This document shows positions 8,550 to 17,596 of a stretch of 39,540 nucleotides of DNA, one piece after another. The DNA comes from Nioella halotolerans. GTDB lineage: Bacteria > Pseudomonadota > Alphaproteobacteria > Rhodobacterales > Rhodobacteraceae. The DNA lies in the NCBI GenBank assembly GCA_003428585.1, contig QVQC01000044.1, positions 1 to 39,540 on the forward strand, read 5' to 3'. Within the stretch, counting starts at the first letter, position 1; every line of letters starts with the position of its first letter. The notes beneath the pieces were generated by a model, which saw only the letters and a program-made list of their open reading frames with translations, had not been told where the DNA came from and made no database searches. Both the position numbers and the translations under genes were made by a program.

Positions 8550-9595
8550 CGACAGAATCCCGGCGACTCGTAATCCACATCGGCCCCCACAAGACAGCGT
8601 CCAGTTACATCCAGGTCAACCTGCATGAAAACCGCGACGTTTTGGCCGAACAGGGCTGGCTTTATCCAATCGAAGGTACCGAGGCGCTGTCGGCGCATCA
8701 TCACCTTGCCCATAACTCGGCAGACTACCTGCCCGAGGAGGCACCGCACCGGGGCATGCTGGAAACCCTCGGTGAAGAAACCCGCGCCAAGGGGCAAAGC
8801 CTCGTGCTTTCGGCCGAGGGGTTCTGCCGCTGGAAACCGTCCAATTTCGATGTATTGGCCGACCTTCTGGGATTTGACGGCTACGAACTGGTTTATGTCG
8901 TCCGTGATCCGCTCGACGTGTTTCCGTCCTTCTGGGCGGAAGAGGTCAAGCAGGGCCGCTCCATGGGGTTTGCCGAGAGATTTGCGCAGGAATTCGCAGA
9001 TCCGATACGGTCACGCATCCTCAACCCGATGCGTGATCTCGATCCTCTTCTGGCGCTGGATCGGGCGCGGGTTCACGTGGTTCCCTATGATATCCTCAAA
9101 TCGCGAAGCATCGACATTTTCGAGCATCTGGTCGACTCGGTTCTCGGACTGGCCGGGGTCGCTGCCCGGAATGTCAAGACGGTGAATGCGAAGCATCCGA
9201 TCGAAGTGACCGAGTTCCTTCGTCTGATGACCTTGATTCACGGATGCGGGGAGCCGAACATCGGCTCCGATCTTCGGTTGCGATTCACGGCGAGCACCAC
9301 GAAGCGTGAATTGAAGGACCTGCGGCAACTCGTGAGGGATAACGCGTCCCGTGCCCGCCGCGTGATCACCGTTCCCGAAAATGTCGGTTTCCGGCTGCGG
9401 GTTGAAAAGCTGATGACCGCGCGGTTGCAGGAAAACTGGAGTATCGATTTGGAAGAAGACGAGCCGTTATTCTCGCCCAAGGAGCGCCGATTCGTCTATT
9501 ACGACGCCTATCTGCTCTCGACGACTGATCCCGTGCACCAAGCCGCCGCCGCAACGGTTCAGTGGCTGGCGGATCCCTGCGGGGCCGACCAGTGA
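8546..9595 (+). CDS. Sulfotransferase-like P-loop protein
   Basis: This 349-residue protein has the P-loop-like segment VIHIGPHKTASSYIQ at residues 9-23 and VYVVRDPLDVFPSFW at 116-130, with Arg120 and Ser128 in the second PAPS-binding motif. In this copy the loop has Pro-His and Ala-Ser-Ser where the neighbouring copies have Gly-Thr-Thr or Gly-Ser-Ser, so nucleotide binding may be altered. It sits between the epimerase and the second RgpF-like gene, overlapping each by 4 bases. It is the third protein of this type in the locus and the only one on the rightward arm. A role in sulfating or otherwise tailoring the polymer is inferred. No signal peptide or membrane segment is visible. Confidence 0.75.
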   Translation: MTTESRRLVIHIGPHKTASSYIQVNLHENRDVLAEQGWLYPIEGTEALSAHHHLAHNSADYLPEEAPHRGMLETLGEETRAKGQSLVLSAEGFCRWKPSNFDVLADLLGFDGYELVYVVRDPLDVFPSFWAEEVKQGRSMGFAERFAQEFADPIRSRILNPMRDLDPLLALDRARVHVVPYDILKSRSIDIFEHLVDSVLGLAGVAARNVKTVNAKHPIEVTEFLRLMTLIHGCGEPNIGSDLRLRFTASTTKRELKDLRQLVRDNASRARRVITVPENVGFRLRVEKLMTARLQENWSIDLEEDEPLFSPKERRFVYYDAYLLSTTDPVHQAAAATVQWLADPCGADQ

Positions 9596-11454
9596 CGTGT
9601 TCGGGTCTTTTTGTCCTTCCGCGTGGAAGGGTCGGCACGCCACAGGTCGACTTCACCCTATCGGAGTTGCGATCGGTTTGTGATCGGCTCATCATCGTTG
9701 TCTCGCATGCGGATGTCGAGGGCCTTCTGGACCGCTTTCATCCGGATGAGGTGCTGGTCGAACCCTTGGTCGAGGCATCGTATCTTGCCGGGGTGCGCGC
9801 CGGTCTGCTGTCAGTGACGGATGGGCCCGCGCCTTCTGCCCCAATCATCGTGTCGGGTAGCCATGTGCTGGCGCCGATCGGCCCCATTGCACCGCTTCTC
9901 GACCATTTGGCGGATAGCGGTGCAGGAGTGTTCGCGCCCTACTGGCACAACACCGATGTCGATCCGCGCACCAGCAACGAAGGCTTGCCTTCGCGCGTGC
10001 CCTATTTGGATTTCGCGCTCTTGAGTGCCGAGTTGCTGGCGTCCGACGGGTTTCGGGACTTCTGGCACAATGCCAGATCTGAGGACGACTGGACGGATTT
10101 CCGGGTCGTCCTCGGGCCGTTTACGCGGTTTCTCGAGAGAAACGGGCATGGCATCACCTATCCGCTCGGGCTCACGGACCTGCAAACGGCCGATCCAAGG
10201 CTGTACGAGGTGCACCGCCTCGTGGCGCATGGATGCCCGTGCCTGCCTCTCGCGGTCTTTTCGCTCGATCCGCTGCTGCATGATCTCAACGCCATTGCGC
10301 TCAGGTCGGCTCTTGACCTTCTGCGCGATCGCTATCCGGCGGCCTATGCGACGGCGATCCGCCATGTCACTTCGGCAATACCGATGCGCAGTTTCAACGC
10401 GAATGCGGATCAGTTCGAGATATTTCCCGTAACGGCGGCCCGGTCTGACAAGTCGGAATGGGATTTTGGAACCGTCGCTGTCTTTATCCATGCCTATTAC
10501 CCCGAAATGATCGCCGAACTGTCCGGTTTGGCGGCAAACATTCCTGCCGCTCACCACCTGTTCGTGACGACCGCCAGCGAACAAAACCGCCAGACCATCG
10601 AGGATTATCTGCTGGGGGTCGGATACGCGACTGACGCGGTCGATGTCCGTGTTGTCGAAGAAAATCGCGGCCGCGACATGGCCTCGCTGTTCATCACCTT
10701 CCGTGACGTGATCCTCTCGGGCAGGTACGAGGTGGCGCTTCGCCTGCATTCCAAGCGGACACCGCAAGTCTCGCCGCGAGTGGCGGAGGAATTCAAGACG
10801 CACTTGTTCGAAAACCTCGTTGCCAGCCGTGGATATGTCAGCAATCTTCTCGACAAGATGGAGGCGGAGCCGGACCTCGGACTGGTGATGCCACCAATCG
10901 TCCATATCGGCTTTGGGACGCTTGGACATTCGTGGTTCAACAATTACCCGCGCGTGCGCCAACTTGCAGATGCCATGGATCTCGACGTTCCGCTGGATGT
11001 GGCGACACCGGTTGCCCCGAATGGTACAATGTACTGGTTCCGCACAGATGCGCTGCGCGGGATGTTTGAATGGCCCTGGGCGTGGGAGGATTACAACAAG
11101 GAACCGCACCATGTCGACGGGGGGCTTGCCCACGCGCAGGAACGCCTGATCGGGTATTGCGCACAGGCCGCCGGATATCGCGTTCTATCGGTGATGACCC
11201 CGCAATCCGCCGCGCGCAACTACGCCAAGCTTGAATACAAGATGCAGCGGCTGATGTCGCACCTGAGTTCCGGAAACATCGTGGAACAGGATCTCAATCT
11301 TTCCCGGGGCCGGGCCTCTTGGCGCGGCAGGCTCTACCGCTTCTCTTACAACACCTACGGCTGGACGATTAGACGCTGGCCGGGGTCGCGAAGGTACCTG
11401 AGGCCGGTGGGGCAACTGGTTCGAAAAGTGCTCTCTTTCGATGCCCGCACCTAA
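9592..11454 (+). CDS. RgpF-like rhamnan synthesis family protein
   Basis: I choose the GTG at 9592 because it overlaps the preceding stop as GTGA, giving 620 residues; an ATG 30 bases upstream lies inside the neighbour. Residues about 294-545 match the rhamnan synthesis F family: VFIHAYYPE (297-305), NRGRDMASLF (358-367), LHSKRTP (385-391) and GTMYWFR (478-484). These align with corresponding motifs in the protein encoded at 1991-4549. The N-terminal 280 residues look like a second, diverged unit, with RVPYLDFALLSAELL...FRDFWHN (135-160) resembling another part of the family. It is probably a cytoplasmic glycosyltransferase that assembles a rhamnose- or deoxytalose-containing polymer. The last 60 residues are basic and aromatic and may contact the membrane. 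Confidence 0.82.
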   Translation: MTCSGLFVLPRGRVGTPQVDFTLSELRSVCDRLIIVVSHADVEGLLDRFHPDEVLVEPLVEASYLAGVRAGLLSVTDGPAPSAPIIVSGSHVLAPIGPIAPLLDHLADSGAGVFAPYWHNTDVDPRTSNEGLPSRVPYLDFALLSAELLASDGFRDFWHNARSEDDWTDFRVVLGPFTRFLERNGHGITYPLGLTDLQTADPRLYEVHRLVAHGCPCLPLAVFSLDPLLHDLNAIALRSALDLLRDRYPAAYATAIRHVTSAIPMRSFNANADQFEIFPVTAARSDKSEWDFGTVAVFIHAYYPEMIAELSGLAANIPAAHHLFVTTASEQNRQTIEDYLLGVGYATDAVDVRVVEENRGRDMASLFITFRDVILSGRYEVALRLHSKRTPQVSPRVAEEFKTHLFENLVASRGYVSNLLDKMEAEPDLGLVMPPIVHIGFGTLGHSWFNNYPRVRQLADAMDLDVPLDVATPVAPNGTMYWFRTDALRGMFEWPWAWEDYNKEPHHVDGGLAHAQERLIGYCAQAAGYRVLSVMTPQSAARNYAKLEYKMQRLMSHLSSGNIVEQDLNLSRGRASWRGRLYRFSYNTYGWTIRRWPGSRRYLRPVGQLVRKVLSFDART

Positions 11455-11599
11455 GACGACCCGGTCGACCTTCGCCGGTGGCACATCGCGTTCGGCGGAT
11501 CGACCGGGGTGTGTCGGTGAACCTCTGCATGGGGGGACGTTTCGGCCAGTGGGCGCTTGAGCTTCCCAGTGCGCGCCACCCCATCACCCGCCGCGCCTG

Positions 11600-12637
11600 T
11601 CAGCCCGGTTGTGCCCCCCGCGCGAACGGGCCGCGGCCGTGCTGGCCTTCCCGCTTGGGAAACGGCACCAGCTTGCCCTGATCCTCGTCCCAGAGCTTCA
11701 GGGTAAAGCTGCGGATCGCCTCGGGCCAGTTGATCGTGGGCAGGTCGAAGATCTCCCGCAATTCCCGGTGGCATTCGCGCAGGCGGTAGCTGGGGATATT
11801 GGCGTTGAAATGGTGGATGTCGTGATAGGCAATGTTGCCCGTCGCAAGGTCGAACCACCAGCCGAGGTCAAGGGCGGAGGATCCTTGCAGCGCGGCAAGG
11901 TCATGGCGCAGGTCCGGGCGATGGTCCCAGTAGGTATCCTCGAAATTGTGTTGCAGGTAGACGAGGAACACGCCCGTACAAGCCGCGATGATCACCGTCG
12001 CGCCATAGACCACAAGCGCGGGCACGCCGCCCAGCCACCACAAGAGCGCGACCCACGCCAGAAGCAGCGCGTCATGAACCAGCACACCGGCAGGGCCGAC
12101 CTGCATGGTGTTCTTGGGCCAGCGATAGCGGATCACGTAGACGAACAGCCCACCAAGCGGGATCAGGATGAACGGGTTGCGGTAGAGGCGGTAGAACAGG
12201 CGCGTCTTCCAATCGGCCTCCTGCCATTCGCGTAGCGTCATGGTGTGAATTTCGCCCGCGCGCCGCTCATCGAGATCGCCAAGGAACTTGTGGTGCTGGT
12301 TGTGATTGAATTGCATCGCCCTGTAAGGCGTCAGCGTGAAGGTGGACAGGGCGTAGCCCGCCCAGTCGTTCATCCACCGCTTGGTGAACAGTGACCTGTG
12401 CCCGCAATCGTGCTGCAAGACGTAAAGTCGAACACCGGCAAGCGCGTTCACCACGACAAGCGGCACCGCGATATACCATGTTCCGAAATGATGGATGGCG
12501 AGGTAGAGGGTGAGGAAATAGACGGCAAAGGTGCCGAAATAGCTGGCCGAAGCCAGGGCATCGCTGCGCTGGCAATAGGCGCGGGTGAGGTCTCGGATCG
12601 ACGACATCTTGCAGATCTCTCGTGTTTGCTCCGACAT
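11600..12637 (-). CDS. Membrane fatty acid desaturase
   Basis: This 345-residue protein carries the three histidine clusters of membrane di-iron desaturases: HDCGH (76-80), HNQHH (112-116) and HDIHH (272-276), with an extra LQHNFED at 228-234. Hydrophobic stretches near 36-70, 155-170 and 185-225 are the expected membrane spans. The family introduces double bonds into acyl chains using O2 and an electron carrier; regiospecificity cannot be read here. An ATG at 12607 (MSSIRDL) is an alternative start that would remove ten polar residues, and neither start has a clear ribosome-binding site. It is monocistronic, facing the end of the glycan operon across 145 bases in which I see no clear terminator. 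Confidence 0.88.
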   Translation of the reverse strand: MSEQTREICKMSSIRDLTRAYCQRSDALASASYFGTFAVYFLTLYLAIHHFGTWYIAVPLVVVNALAGVRLYVLQHDCGHRSLFTKRWMNDWAGYALSTFTLTPYRAMQFNHNQHHKFLGDLDERRAGEIHTMTLREWQEADWKTRLFYRLYRNPFILIPLGGLFVYVIRYRWPKNTMQVGPAGVLVHDALLLAWVALLWWLGGVPALVVYGATVIIAACTGVFLVYLQHNFEDTYWDHRPDLRHDLAALQGSSALDLGWWFDLATGNIAYHDIHHFNANIPSYRLRECHRELREIFDLPTINWPEAIRSFTLKLWDEDQGKLVPFPKREGQHGRGPFARGAQPG

Positions 12638-12763
12638 TGCGGGGTCTTGGCCCCTTGCTGGTAGATGTGTTCGTCAGGCGTCCTTTTCAAATTCTTGTGA
12701 CAGGAACTTAACGCCGATTCCGGTTTTGGTCGATGGGCATGGTCAAGACGCCCCGCCAATGTG

Positions 12764-13993
12764 TCATGCCGCCAGAGCCTGTGCCTTTGCCGGGCGCGCG
12801 GGGCCTGTCCGGGTCAGGATCAGCAGCATGATGGCGATATTGACCATGTTGAAGCCGATGCCGTTCAGGAACGCCCACTGATAGCTGCCGGTCAGGTCAT
12901 AGATCCAGCCCGACAGCCAACCGCCAAGCGCCATGCCGGCGACGGTCGACATCATCACCAGCCCCACCCGTTCGCCCGCCACGCGCGAGGGCAGGTATTC
13001 GCGCACGATAATGGCATAACTCGGCACGATGCCGCCTTGGCTCAGCCCGAAGACGAGGCTGACGATGTAAAGCGGCGTCAGCCCGGTGGTCGGCAGGTAG
13101 AGCAGCAGCGCGAGGCATTGCAGGGCGGAGCCGATCAGCAATGTCCGGACCCCGCCAACCCAGTCGGCCAGCACCCCCGAGACGAGCCGCGAGGCGACGC
13201 CGCCAAACAGCATCAGCGACAGCATCTCGGCGCCGATGGCGGGCCCGTAGCCGAGATCGGTGCAGAAGGCGACGATATGGACCTGCGGCATCGACATCGC
13301 CACGCAACAGCCGATCCCGGCAATGGCAAGCAGGATCGTCAGGCTGCGCGATGAAAAGTTGACCGACCGGGCGCGCAGGGCGGCAAAGTGCTCGGCCTCG
13401 GCGCGTGCGGCCTCGGGGACACGGGCGCGCAGCAGCAGCGAAAGCGGGATCATTACCACCAATGCGGTGACGGCGATCACGAAGTAAGCCGCGCGCCAGC
13501 CCTGTCCGGCAAGGATATCGGCAAGGATCAGCGGCCAGATCGCGCCGGAAAGGTAGTTCGAGGACGCAGTGATGGCCACCGCGACGCCCCGGCGTTTCAG
13601 GAACCAGTGCGAGACATCGGCGATGAGCGGGCCGAAACAGGTGGCGGTGAAGAACCCGATGACGCATTGCAGTACCGACAGCGTCGCCAGGTTGGGCGCC
13701 ATCGCGGCACCGGAAAAGCCGAGCCCTAGCCCAAGCGCCGCAACGATCATCGAGCGGGTGATGCCCCAGCGGTCGACCGCTCGCCCGATGGCATAATTGC
13801 CGAGCGCGAAGCCCACCATGGTCAGCGTGTAGGGCAGCGCCGCATCGGCCCTGTCGACCCCGAATTCCGCTTGCATGGCAGGCATGATCACGATGATCGA
13901 CCACATGCCGACATTGCCCACCAGCCCAATGGTGAGCGACAGGGCGAGACGCGTCCATGCGGCGCGCGAGTCGAGAGCGGAGATCGTTGTCAT
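12764..13993 (-). CDS. Major facilitator superfamily transporter
   Basis: The protein has about 409 residues if it starts at the ATG at 13993 (MTTISALDSRAAW); the frame is open further upstream, but those residues are not hydrophobic and lack a typical MFS N-terminus. About 12 membrane spans are visible. A typical intracellular-loop sequence, GRAVDRWG, lies between spans 2 and 3, and a related motif, GVLADWVG, lies in the second half. It resembles oxalate/formate-type or monocarboxylate-type MFS exporters, but the substrate is unknown. It diverges from msrA, with 149 bases between the chosen starts. The ribosome-binding site is weak, so the start is uncertain. Confidence 0.82.
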   Translation of the reverse strand: MTTISALDSRAAWTRLALSLTIGLVGNVGMWSIIVIMPAMQAEFGVDRADAALPYTLTMVGFALGNYAIGRAVDRWGITRSMIVAALGLGLGFSGAAMAPNLATLSVLQCVIGFFTATCFGPLIADVSHWFLKRRGVAVAITASSNYLSGAIWPLILADILAGQGWRAAYFVIAVTALVVMIPLSLLLRARVPEAARAEAEHFAALRARSVNFSSRSLTILLAIAGIGCCVAMSMPQVHIVAFCTDLGYGPAIGAEMLSLMLFGGVASRLVSGVLADWVGGVRTLLIGSALQCLALLLYLPTTGLTPLYIVSLVFGLSQGGIVPSYAIIVREYLPSRVAGERVGLVMMSTVAGMALGGWLSGWIYDLTGSYQWAFLNGIGFNMVNIAIMLLILTRTGPARPAKAQALAA

Positions 13994-14142
13994 GGCGGCG
14001 ACGGTAGGGGCGGCGCGTGGCGAGGAAAAGCGAAACCTTGCGGCCGGTGCCACCGCCGATGCGCCGGGGGTGGTCATGGTGTGGCGCATGCCCCATCTAT
14101 GGGACATGGCAGATGAGATGGACCAGACGAAGGAGACCCGCG

Positions 14143-14793
14143 ATGTTCGGCTTTGCCCGCAGGAAGACCGAGATGGTATCGCCCGCCGAGGCGTTGCCGG
14201 GGCGCCCTGACCCGATCGCCACCGCCGAACGGCACCAGTTGAGCGGGCGACCCCTCACGCTCGACATTCCGGACGGGATGCAGGCGGCGATGTTTGGTAT
14301 GGGCTGTTTCTGGGGGGTGGAGCGAATGTTCTGGCCGCGCGAAGGTGTCTGGCTGACCATGGTGGGCTATGCCGGCGGGTATACGCCGAACCCGACCTAC
14401 GAGGAGGTCTGCACCGGGCGCACCGGCCATAACGAGGTGATGCGGCTTGTCTATGACCCCGAGGTGATCGGCTACGAGGCGCTGCTCAAGGTGTTCTGGG
14501 AAGGCCATGACCCGACGCAGGGCATGCGGCAGGGCAATGACATGGGCACGCAGTATCGTTCGGGCATCTATTGCTACGACGAAACCCAGAAAGCGGCGGC
14601 GGAAGCAAGCAAGGCGGCGATGCAGGCGCGGCTGGCCGAGGCAGGCTTTGGCGCGATCACCACGGAGATCCTGCCGGCGCCGGAATTCTTTTTCGCCGAG
14701 GATTACCACCAGCAATACCTCGCAAAGCACCCGTCCGGCTATTGCGGGATCGGCGGCACCGGCGTGACCTGCCCCATCGGCCTCGGCGCCTGA
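14143..14793 (+). CDS. msrA: Peptide methionine-S-sulfoxide reductase MsrA
   Basis: This enzyme reduces methionine-S-sulfoxide in oxidised proteins. The signature GCFWG is at residues 54-58, with the catalytic Cys55. The segment [13 protein letters not shown] matches the family core, and two C-terminal cysteines (Cys201 and Cys210, in [13 protein letters not shown]) fit the resolving cysteines that pass electrons on to thioredoxin. The start at 14143 follows AGGAG by 7 bases, and the 216-residue length fits bacterial MsrA; upstream in-frame codons encode Arg/Trp-rich sequence that is not conserved. It is separated from prmA by 132 bases. No msrB is fused or adjacent. Confidence 0.95.
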   Translation: MFGFARRKTEMVSPAEALPGRPDPIATAERHQLSGRPLTLDIPDGMQAAMFGMGCFWGVERMFWPREGVWLTMVGYAGGYTPNPTYEEVCTGRTGHNEVMRLVYDPEVIGYEALLKVFWEGHDPTQGMRQGNDMGTQYRSGIYCYDETQKAAAEASKAAMQARLAEAGFGAITTEILPAPEFFFAEDYHQQYLAKHPSGYCGIGGTGVTCPIGLGA

Positions 14794-14925
14794 CAGCGCC
14801 GACCGGGAAAGCGCCGTCTCGGTCCTCGCGGGCCGGCGGGTCTCGTGTATGCGGACCGGGACGAAGGCGCATTGTGTTTTTCCCTGGCGGCGCCTATGGC
14901 GGGACCGAGGAACAGGAGTTGACCG

Positions 14926-15792
14926 ATGCCGACCTTTACCGCCCTGACCACGCTGGCCGACCCTGAAAAGGCCGAGGCGCTTGGCCTCGCGCTTGAAGAG
15001 ATCGAGCCCGAGGCCACCGGGGTCGGCGTGTTCGAGATGGAAGACGGGTCGGGCTTGTGGGAGGTGGGCGCCTATTTCACCGAGGTCCCGGACGAGGTGG
15101 CGCTGGCCCTGCTGGCGGCGGCGCATGATGCGAAGCCCTTCGTGGTGTCGGAACTGCCCGAGACCGATTGGGTGGCCCATGTTCGGCGCGAATTGCACCC
15201 GGTGAAGGCGGGGCGCTTCTTTGTCTATGGTAGCCACGACGCGGATATGGTGCCCGAGGACAAGGTGGCGCTGCTGATCGAGGCGGCGATGGCCTTCGGC
15301 ACCGGGCACCACGGCACGACGCAGGGCTGTCTCGAGGCGCTGGAGCGATTGATCGCGGCGGGCGCGGTTAAGCGCAACGTGGTCGATATTGGGTGCGGCA
15401 CCGCGGTTTTGGCGCTGGCGGCGGCGAAGGTCTGGCCCCATCCGGTGCTGGCCTCCGACATCGACGCGGTGGCGGTCGAGGTGGCCGAGGCTAACGTGGC
15501 CGCCAATGGCGAGGCGGGCAGGGTGCGCTGCGTCGAGGCCGCCGGGTTCGATCACCCCGATCTGCATGGCGCAGCCCCCTTCGACCTGATCTTTGCCAAT
15601 ATCCTCAAGGGGCCCTTGGTGGAGCTGGCGCCGGAGGTGGCGACCCATTGCGCGCAAGATGGGCATGTCATCCTGTCCGGGTTGCTGAACGCGCAGGCCG
15701 AGGAGGTGATCGCGGCCTACGCGGCAGAAGGCCTGTCGCTGGAGCATCACGCCGAGATCGGCGAATGGAACACGCTGACCTTGTGCCGCTGA
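14926..15792 (+). CDS. prmA: Ribosomal protein L11 methyltransferase PrmA
   Basis: The 288-residue product fits PrmA, which trimethylates ribosomal protein L11 with S-adenosylmethionine. A poorly conserved N-terminal substrate-recognition domain (about 1-95) is followed by FGTGHHGTT (124-132), the SAM motif DIGCGTAVLALAA (154-166) and the catalytic-loop equivalent FANILKGPL (223-231). The start has a good ribosome-binding site (CAGGAG). The N-terminal domain is acidic. It is convergent with the DUF1127 gene. Confidence 0.93.
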   Translation: MPTFTALTTLADPEKAEALGLALEEIEPEATGVGVFEMEDGSGLWEVGAYFTEVPDEVALALLAAAHDAKPFVVSELPETDWVAHVRRELHPVKAGRFFVYGSHDADMVPEDKVALLIEAAMAFGTGHHGTTQGCLEALERLIAAGAVKRNVVDIGCGTAVLALAAAKVWPHPVLASDIDAVAVEVAEANVAANGEAGRVRCVEAAGFDHPDLHGAAPFDLIFANILKGPLVELAPEVATHCAQDGHVILSGLLNAQAEEVIAAYAAEGLSLEHHAEIGEWNTLTLCR

Positions 15793-15824
15793 GCGGCCGC
15801 GAAAAGCCCTGAACCTGCACCCAG

Positions 15825-15855
15825 AATGAAAGAAGCCGCCCCGGGGTGGGACGGC
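15825..15855 (-). terminator. Intrinsic terminator after DUF1127 gene
   Basis: On the minus strand an 8-bp stem (GCCGTCCC / GGGGCGGC, with one G-T pair; plus positions 15835-15842 and 15848-15855) with a 5-base loop is followed by TTCTTTCATT. It lies about 35 bases after the DUF1127 stop. Confidence 0.65.
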
Positions 15856-15888
15856 CTCTGACAGGGAGGGAGAGAAAGGGGAGGTGTC

Positions 15889-16089
15889 TTAGCGATAGGC
15901 GCGCGAGGCGATCGTTTCGATATCTCCGCGGTTCAGACCCAGATCGTCCAGTTCACGATCGGAGAGAGCCTCAAGCGCGTTGCGGGTAACCCGGGCATCG
16001 TTCCAGGCTGCAATCCGACCCACGAAAGCGGACAGGACATGGGCGACGCTGAAGCCGGCGCCGACGGCACGGTTGGTGACAATGGCCAT
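15889..16089 (-). CDS. DUF1127 family small protein
   Basis: This 66-residue protein ends with the DUF1127 pattern: WNDARVTRNALEALSDRELDDLGLNRGDIETI, spanning about residues 28-59. The N-terminal half (AVGAGFSVAHVLSAFVGRI) is amphipathic. The ATG at 16089 follows AAGGA by 8 bases; an in-frame start at 16197 would add basic, unconserved residues. DUF1127 proteins of Rhodobacter have been described as small RNA-binding or stress-linked products made under RpoH control, but I infer no specific role here. A terminator follows, and the gene appears to be its own unit. Confidence 0.85.
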   Translation of the reverse strand: MAIVTNRAVGAGFSVAHVLSAFVGRIAAWNDARVTRNALEALSDRELDDLGLNRGDIETIASRAYR

Positions 16090-16144
16090 CTGTTTGATCC
16101 TTCCAGGATGGGTTGGTTGCGGTTCTTTTGTCTTGTGGAACGGC

Positions 16145-16172
16145 ACATAGGGGGCGTTTGATCGCCGATCAA
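16145..16172 (-). promoter_or_regulatory. Candidate promoter with palindrome for DUF1127 gene
   Basis: Reading leftward, TTGATC (16172-16167), a 16-base spacer and CTATGT (16150-16145) resemble a sigma-32-like or weak sigma-70 promoter, about 55 bases from the ATG. TTGATC overlaps a perfect palindrome, TTGATC-GCC-GATCAA (16158-16172), which could be an operator. The remaining 335 bases between the DUF1127 start and ruvC hold no gene I can support; the ruvC-proximal part has A-rich tracts suitable for a rightward promoter. Confidence 0.3.
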
Positions 16173-16424
16173 CGGGTATTTTTTGCAAGGGGCCCATGCA
16201 ATTTCCGCATGGTTTGTTTTCGCCATAACGGCATGAAAAAACGGCAAAAATCCGCCCCTTATCCTGTCGGATCCCGGCAATGGGCTTGCCCGAAACCGAC
16301 GCGTTTCCTGACCCGTGTCGCTTTTGGATGGGCCGATGACGAAAACCGACCCGGGCTGGTCAGTGTTCTCGTTTCGTGCTATTGCTGAAAAAAATCTCAG
16401 AATTCTTCGCAGGGCAGGTCAGAC

Positions 16425-16928
16425 ATGCGCATCATCGGGATCGATCCCGGGCTCAGGAACATGGGGTGGGGGGTGATCGAGTCGCACGGATCGCGGCTGA
16501 CCCACGTCGCCAGCGGGACCTGTCGCAGCGCCGGCGCGCAGCTTGCCGCGCGGCTTCTGTCGTTGCATTGGCAGTTGTCGGATGTGCTGGCGGAATGGCA
16601 GCCCGATCAGGCCGCCGTGGAACAGACCTTCGTCAACCGCGACGCGGTGGCCACTCTGAAGCTGGGGCAGGCCCGCGCGATCGCGCTCCTGGTGCCCGCG
16701 CAGGCGGGGCTGGTCGTGGCGGAATACGCGCCCAATGCCGTGAAGAAAGCGGTGGTTGGCGTGGGCCATGCCGAGAAGCGTCAGGTCGAGCAGATGGTGA
16801 AGATGCAACTGCCCGGCGCCAACCCCGCCGGCCCCGATGCCGCCGATGCGCTTGCCATTGCACTGTGCCACGCGTTTCATACGCGCGGTGCGGGGCGGCT
16901 GGCCGCGGCGGTGGAGGCGGGGCGATGA
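16425..16928 (+). CDS. ruvC: Holliday junction endonuclease RuvC
   Basis: This 167-residue protein matches RuvC, which cuts Holliday junctions symmetrically. All four acidic catalytic residues are at the positions known from the E. coli enzyme: Asp7 (IGIDPG), Glu66 (AAVEQ), Asp138 and Asp141 ([11 protein letters not shown]). It acts as a dimer on junctions held by RuvAB. A ribosome-binding site (GCAGG) precedes the ATG. The stop overlaps ruvA's start by 4 bases (ATGA). Gene order here is ruvC, ruvA, a GIY-YIG gene, then ruvB. Confidence 0.96.
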   Translation: MRIIGIDPGLRNMGWGVIESHGSRLTHVASGTCRSAGAQLAARLLSLHWQLSDVLAEWQPDQAAVEQTFVNRDAVATLKLGQARAIALLVPAQAGLVVAEYAPNAVKKAVVGVGHAEKRQVEQMVKMQLPGANPAGPDAADALAIALCHAFHTRGAGRLAAAVEAGR

Positions 16929-17593
16929 TCGGCAAGCTGACGGGGGTGGTGGATTACAAGGGCGCGGATCACGTTTTGCTGGATGTGAACGGGGTCGGCT
17001 ATGTCGTCTATTGCTCCGACCGGACGCTGGCCGCGCTGCCGCCGCGTGGCGGGGGGGCGGCGCTCTTCACCGAGATGCTGGTGCGCGAGGACCTGTTGCA
17101 GCTTTTCGGGTTTCCAACGCTTTACGACCGGGAATGGCACCGGCTGCTGACGTCGGTTCAGGGGGTCGGGGCCAAGGCCGCGATGGCCATTCTCGGCACG
17201 CTCGGCGCCGAGGGCGTGGCGCGCGCGATCTCTCTGGGCGATGCGGCGGCGGTGAAGGCGGCGCCGGGCGTGGGGCCGAAGCTGGCGCAACGGGTGGTGC
17301 ATGAGTTGAAGGACAAGGCGCCGGGCGTGATGGCCATGGGCGGCGAGGTGGTGGAGGCGATGGGCGATGCACCGGCTGCTGCTGTCCCCGTCACGGTCGG
17401 CGAGACGCCCGCCCCGGCTGCGCCCCGGTCGTCATCGTCATCGCAAGCCGATGCGCTGTCGGCGCTGAAGAACCTCGGTTACGCCCCGGCCGAGGCGGCG
17501 CAGGCCGTGGCACAGGCCGCCGGTGACGCGCCCGAGGCCGAAACCCCTTCCCTGATCCGCGCCGCGCTCAAGCTGCTGGCGCCGAAGGAATAG
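16925..17593 (+). CDS. ruvA: Holliday junction branch migration protein RuvA
   Basis: RuvA binds four-way junctions as a tetramer and loads RuvB. The 222-residue product has the OB-fold start [13 protein letters not shown], two helix-hairpin-helix segments ([15 protein letters not shown] and [17 protein letters not shown], about 76-125), a long Ala/Pro/Ser-rich linker, and a C-terminal RuvB-contacting domain ([19 protein letters not shown]...LIRAALKLL). The start is set by the ATGA overlap with ruvC; a much longer frame upstream is a shadow of ruvC. The linker is long, making the protein somewhat larger than the E. coli homologue. The next gene starts 3 bases after the stop. Confidence 0.95.
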   Translation: MIGKLTGVVDYKGADHVLLDVNGVGYVVYCSDRTLAALPPRGGGAALFTEMLVREDLLQLFGFPTLYDREWHRLLTSVQGVGAKAAMAILGTLGAEGVARAISLGDAAAVKAAPGVGPKLAQRVVHELKDKAPGVMAMGGEVVEAMGDAPAAAVPVTVGETPAPAAPRSSSSSQADALSALKNLGYAPAEAAQAVAQAAGDAPEAETPSLIRAALKLLAPKE

Positions 17594-17596
17594 GGG

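Noticed and set aside
14074..15750. A 558-codon minus-strand frame opposite msrA and prmA
   Set aside because: The plus strand encodes clear MsrA and PrmA; the antisense product is Arg/His-rich, as expected from reading high-G+C genes backwards.
16376..17593. A 405-codon plus-strand frame covering ruvC and ruvA
   Set aside because: Its first half is the ruvC region read in another frame and gives Arg/Gly-rich sequence. RuvA starts at 16925 by the ATGA overlap.
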